Shown piece after piece: positions 5,214 through 6,948 of a stretch of 6,948 nt of DNA. The translations under genes were made by a program, and so were the position numbers. Origin of the DNA: JARROD01 sp037384225 (lineage in GTDB: Bacteria > Pseudomonadota > Gammaproteobacteria > Pseudomonadales > Cellvibrionaceae); the NCBI GenBank assembly GCA_037384225.1, contig JARROD010000207.1, forward strand, positions 1 to 6,948, read 5' to 3'. Position 1 is the stretch's first letter, and the number at the start of each line of letters is the position of its first letter. Under the pieces are notes generated by a model that saw nothing but the letters and a program-made list of their open reading frames with translations, was not told the origin of the DNA and did not search any database.

Positions 5214-6758
5214 CTAAGTACCGTTCGCTCTACCATCGAACCGGCTATGGCTTTTCTTTTGTAGTTGACGACCGCCGTAGAAGGCTTCGGATGCTTCCTG
5301 GCATATTTTTTCGTAAAACTCATTGGCCTCTTCAATACCATAGCCGGCACCGACATAACAGCCCCGGATAATTTCTCCCAGAGAGTGTCGAATACTGTTG
5401 GCATCGTCTATCGCATAAAGACATGCCGCGATCACATTCACATCCTCATGGGACAACCGTTGCTCACCACTCATCAATCTTGCATGGTTGATATACGATG
5501 TGACATTCAGGCTGGTAAAGGAATCGCCCAGCCCGGAGCAATCCTCAAAGCCATTGCCTTTCTCATTCAATTTGAAATGCATAACCGGCAACTGTTTCGA
5601 CAGCTCTTCAATAGCCGGATGTTTCAAATCCTCGATCGTTTCTGCATCTTTTTTCAGTATGGCTTCCTGGATGTAAACGTCCGCCTGATGCAAGATCGGC
5701 CCTATGATAGTGGTATTTCTTTTCAGAATATTCATAGCCATATCAGGTTCTTGGAAGGGACGCGTATTTTCGATCTTGTCGGTGTCTGGCATGTGCAGCC
5801 ACCCCCGCTTGGCTAATTCCCTGTTCACAATTTTCTCATTGTGTCCCCAGTTTTCATCGTCAACATAGACTTTTCTGAATACGCAGAGAGCTTGACATGC
5901 CGCATACAGAGTATCTTTATCCAGTCCGGGATCGCTATCCAGGAATTCCTCCACTGTCTTTATTCGCTGGCTGGGCGTACCGGCTCTGTCACCGGTAATG
6001 GCTGCGATAAAGTCTTTTTGGCCCCGATTGATAAACGGCCGGGTAATGGATCTGGAATTATAGCCAGTTGACCCTGTCTTCTCGTTGGCTACGCCCAATA
6101 GCGAGTACTTGTCCTTTCTCCGGTAAGCTTCACTCTTGGTCAAGTCAAACTGCTTTGGAATTCGCTCGGGATTCAGTTCAGCGACGATTTGCTTGTTAAT
6201 ACGCTCCCCTTTTATACATTGGATATTCTTGAGCAAAGAATCATGGCCCTGCTTGGTATCCACCATACGGCTCAGGTATACCTTGGTGGCGACCCGGAAG
6301 TCGGTCATGGTGACAAAGTGGTTGTTTCCGCACAAGCGGATAGGTTCACCGCCAGAGAGGCGAACCGCTTTTTGGTTATCAGGAGTGGCCTCCCGATAGC
6401 GTCGAATGTAGGCATCGGCATTCAGTGCTGCTTTTTTAAGACGCTCGTTACTGGTGAAGCCACCTTTGCCATCGTGCAAAGCTGTAGTGGATAGAAAGAA
6501 ATGATTGGTCGTCCGGTCATACAAATAGCCAGCCGCGGCGGCGGATAGGATATATTTGATAACCGTTGAAGCACGATCAGCCATGCCGGTTCCAGGCGTA
6601 GAACCGGATGCTCTTTGGGAATTTTGCACACTCATCTGCCGGGACATTGCAGCTGACGGATTTGATGATGATGCCAATGCTCGACTGGTGTGCCGAGTCA
6701 GAGACTCAATTGGCAACATACTGCGTGGTGAAATTCGCATATTAAGGTATATACCCAA
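5214..6758 (-). CDS. Large hypothetical protein with effector-like N-terminus
   Basis: A 514-codon frame from a TTG at 6758, or 508 codons from the ATG at 6740, which I prefer. I do not recognise its family. Counting from the TTG, residues 8-60 are dominated by Ser, Arg, Ala, Met and Gln with hardly any acidic residues (for example MSRQMSVQNSQRASGS), as in the disordered export signals of type III effectors. STVIKYILSAAAAGYLY (64-80) is mildly hydrophobic. The remainder is soluble and mostly helical, with a long acidic-basic middle section and a Cys-containing C-terminal part: ACLYAIDDANSIRHSLGEIIRGC (445-467), then YVGAGYGIEEANEFYEKI. Neither start has a Shine-Dalgarno sequence; the inverted-repeat element begins only four bases upstream of the TTG, so the native 5' end may be lost. 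A good terminator follows. A secreted host-directed role is inference from the layout; a phage or island protein is the alternative. Confidence 0.75.
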   Translation of the reverse strand: MGIYLNMRISPRSMLPIESLTRHTSRALASSSNPSAAMSRQMSVQNSQRASGSTPGTGMADRASTVIKYILSAAAAGYLYDRTTNHFFLSTTALHDGKGGFTSNERLKKAALNADAYIRRYREATPDNQKAVRLSGGEPIRLCGNNHFVTMTDFRVATKVYLSRMVDTKQGHDSLLKNIQCIKGERINKQIVAELNPERIPKQFDLTKSEAYRRKDKYSLLGVANEKTGSTGYNSRSITRPFINRGQKDFIAAITGDRAGTPSQRIKTVEEFLDSDPGLDKDTLYAACQALCVFRKVYVDDENWGHNEKIVNRELAKRGWLHMPDTDKIENTRPFQEPDMAMNILKRNTTIIGPILHQADVYIQEAILKKDAETIEDLKHPAIEELSKQLPVMHFKLNEKGNGFEDCSGLGDSFTSLNVTSYINHARLMSGEQRLSHEDVNVIAACLYAIDDANSIRHSLGEIIRGCYVGAGYGIEEANEFYEKICQEASEAFYGGRQLQKKSHSRFDGRANGT

Positions 6759-6761
6759 AGC

Positions 6762-6948
6762 GTTTGAGATTTAGGTGCACAGAGCACGCCCCTTTATGTC
6801 CCTGGCCGCGTTGCTCCGTCCAGCCGCTCCAGGCATTCACGGCGCTAGCGCCCTCACATGGGGCCTGCCATGCAGCGTCGTCGCGCCCCCTGCTATTAAA
6901 AGAAGGGGGAACAAAAATTGACGCACTCTGCACACCTAAATCTCAAAC
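6762..6948. mobile_element. MITE-like element or IS remnant with 27-bp inverted ends
   Basis: The arms 6762-6788 and 6922-6948 are inverted copies over 27 bases with four mismatches, all transitions, arranged as two CA/TG pairs. The outer 16 bases, GTTTGAGATTTAGGTG, are identical. The interior is GC-rich and structured: a perfect 12-bp palindrome GGCGCTAGCGCC (6841-6852) lies close to the centre, followed by a CATGG/CCATG stem (6857-6872). It encodes no transposase. The outer arm coincides with the last base of the window, so the right flank and any target duplication cannot be seen. It may be a non-autonomous element or the two ends of an insertion sequence that lost its core. Confidence 0.7.

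Noticed and set aside
5265..5816. A 183-codon plus-strand open frame
   Set aside because: Antisense to the large minus-strand gene, without a Shine-Dalgarno sequence and rich in Ile, Phe and Cys as expected for a complementary-strand frame.
6742..6933. A 63-codon minus-strand open frame inside the terminal inverted-repeat element
   Set aside because: It reads through the repeat arms and the central palindrome; it is explained by the GC-rich repeat and shows no protein-like pattern.
1..6948. CRISPR array, tRNA or rRNA genes
   Set aside because: No regularly spaced identical repeats and no recognisable tRNA or rRNA segments were seen on either strand.

Overview
The window looks like a gammaproteobacterial chromosome. 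The left two thirds holds yqiB - cpdA - yqiA - parE, all on the + strand, in the order known from the Escherichia coli nudF-yqiB-cpdA-yqiA-parE neighbourhood. Each of the four proteins aligns by eye with its E. coli counterpart over most of its length. Base composition is balanced. The proteins are clearly diverged from enterobacteria, so a marine or host-associated lineage (for example Endozoicomonas-like) is plausible but not proven.

Layout. 11-463 yqiB (DUF1249), 510-1310 cpdA (cAMP phosphodiesterase, GTG start), 1315-1409 a small MITE-like palindromic element separating cpdA from yqiA, a candidate promoter near 1550, 1590-2192 yqiA (alpha/beta-hydrolase esterase), 2263-4146 parE (topoisomerase IV subunit B). 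Directly after the parE stop codon the sequence changes character. At 4147 it starts with TGT, followed by two near-identical 17-bp AT-rich repeats with a 22-bp period, then a hairpin, then a frameshifted fragment of a TnsA endonuclease gene read away from parE. This is the architecture of the right end of a Tn7-like transposon (end, TnsB sites, tnsA), here docked on the 3' end of parE as Tn7 docks on glmS. The rest of the transposition operon is missing.

Beyond the relic, 4420-4762 holds no gene I can support. A small unrecognised gene (4763-5131, +) then faces a 508/514-codon unrecognised gene (5214-6758 or 6740, -), with hairpins and degenerate heptamer repeats between them. The large protein has a Ser/Arg/Ala-rich, probably disordered N-terminus and a helical body, a layout typical of secreted effectors; that function is inference only. 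The window closes on a 187-bp element with 27-bp imperfect inverted ends (6762-6948) abutting the 5' end of the large gene.

Reading: a conserved housekeeping operon followed by an accessory island at the parE 3' end. The Tn7-like remnant is the likely founding event, and the two unknown genes are candidate cargo or later arrivals.
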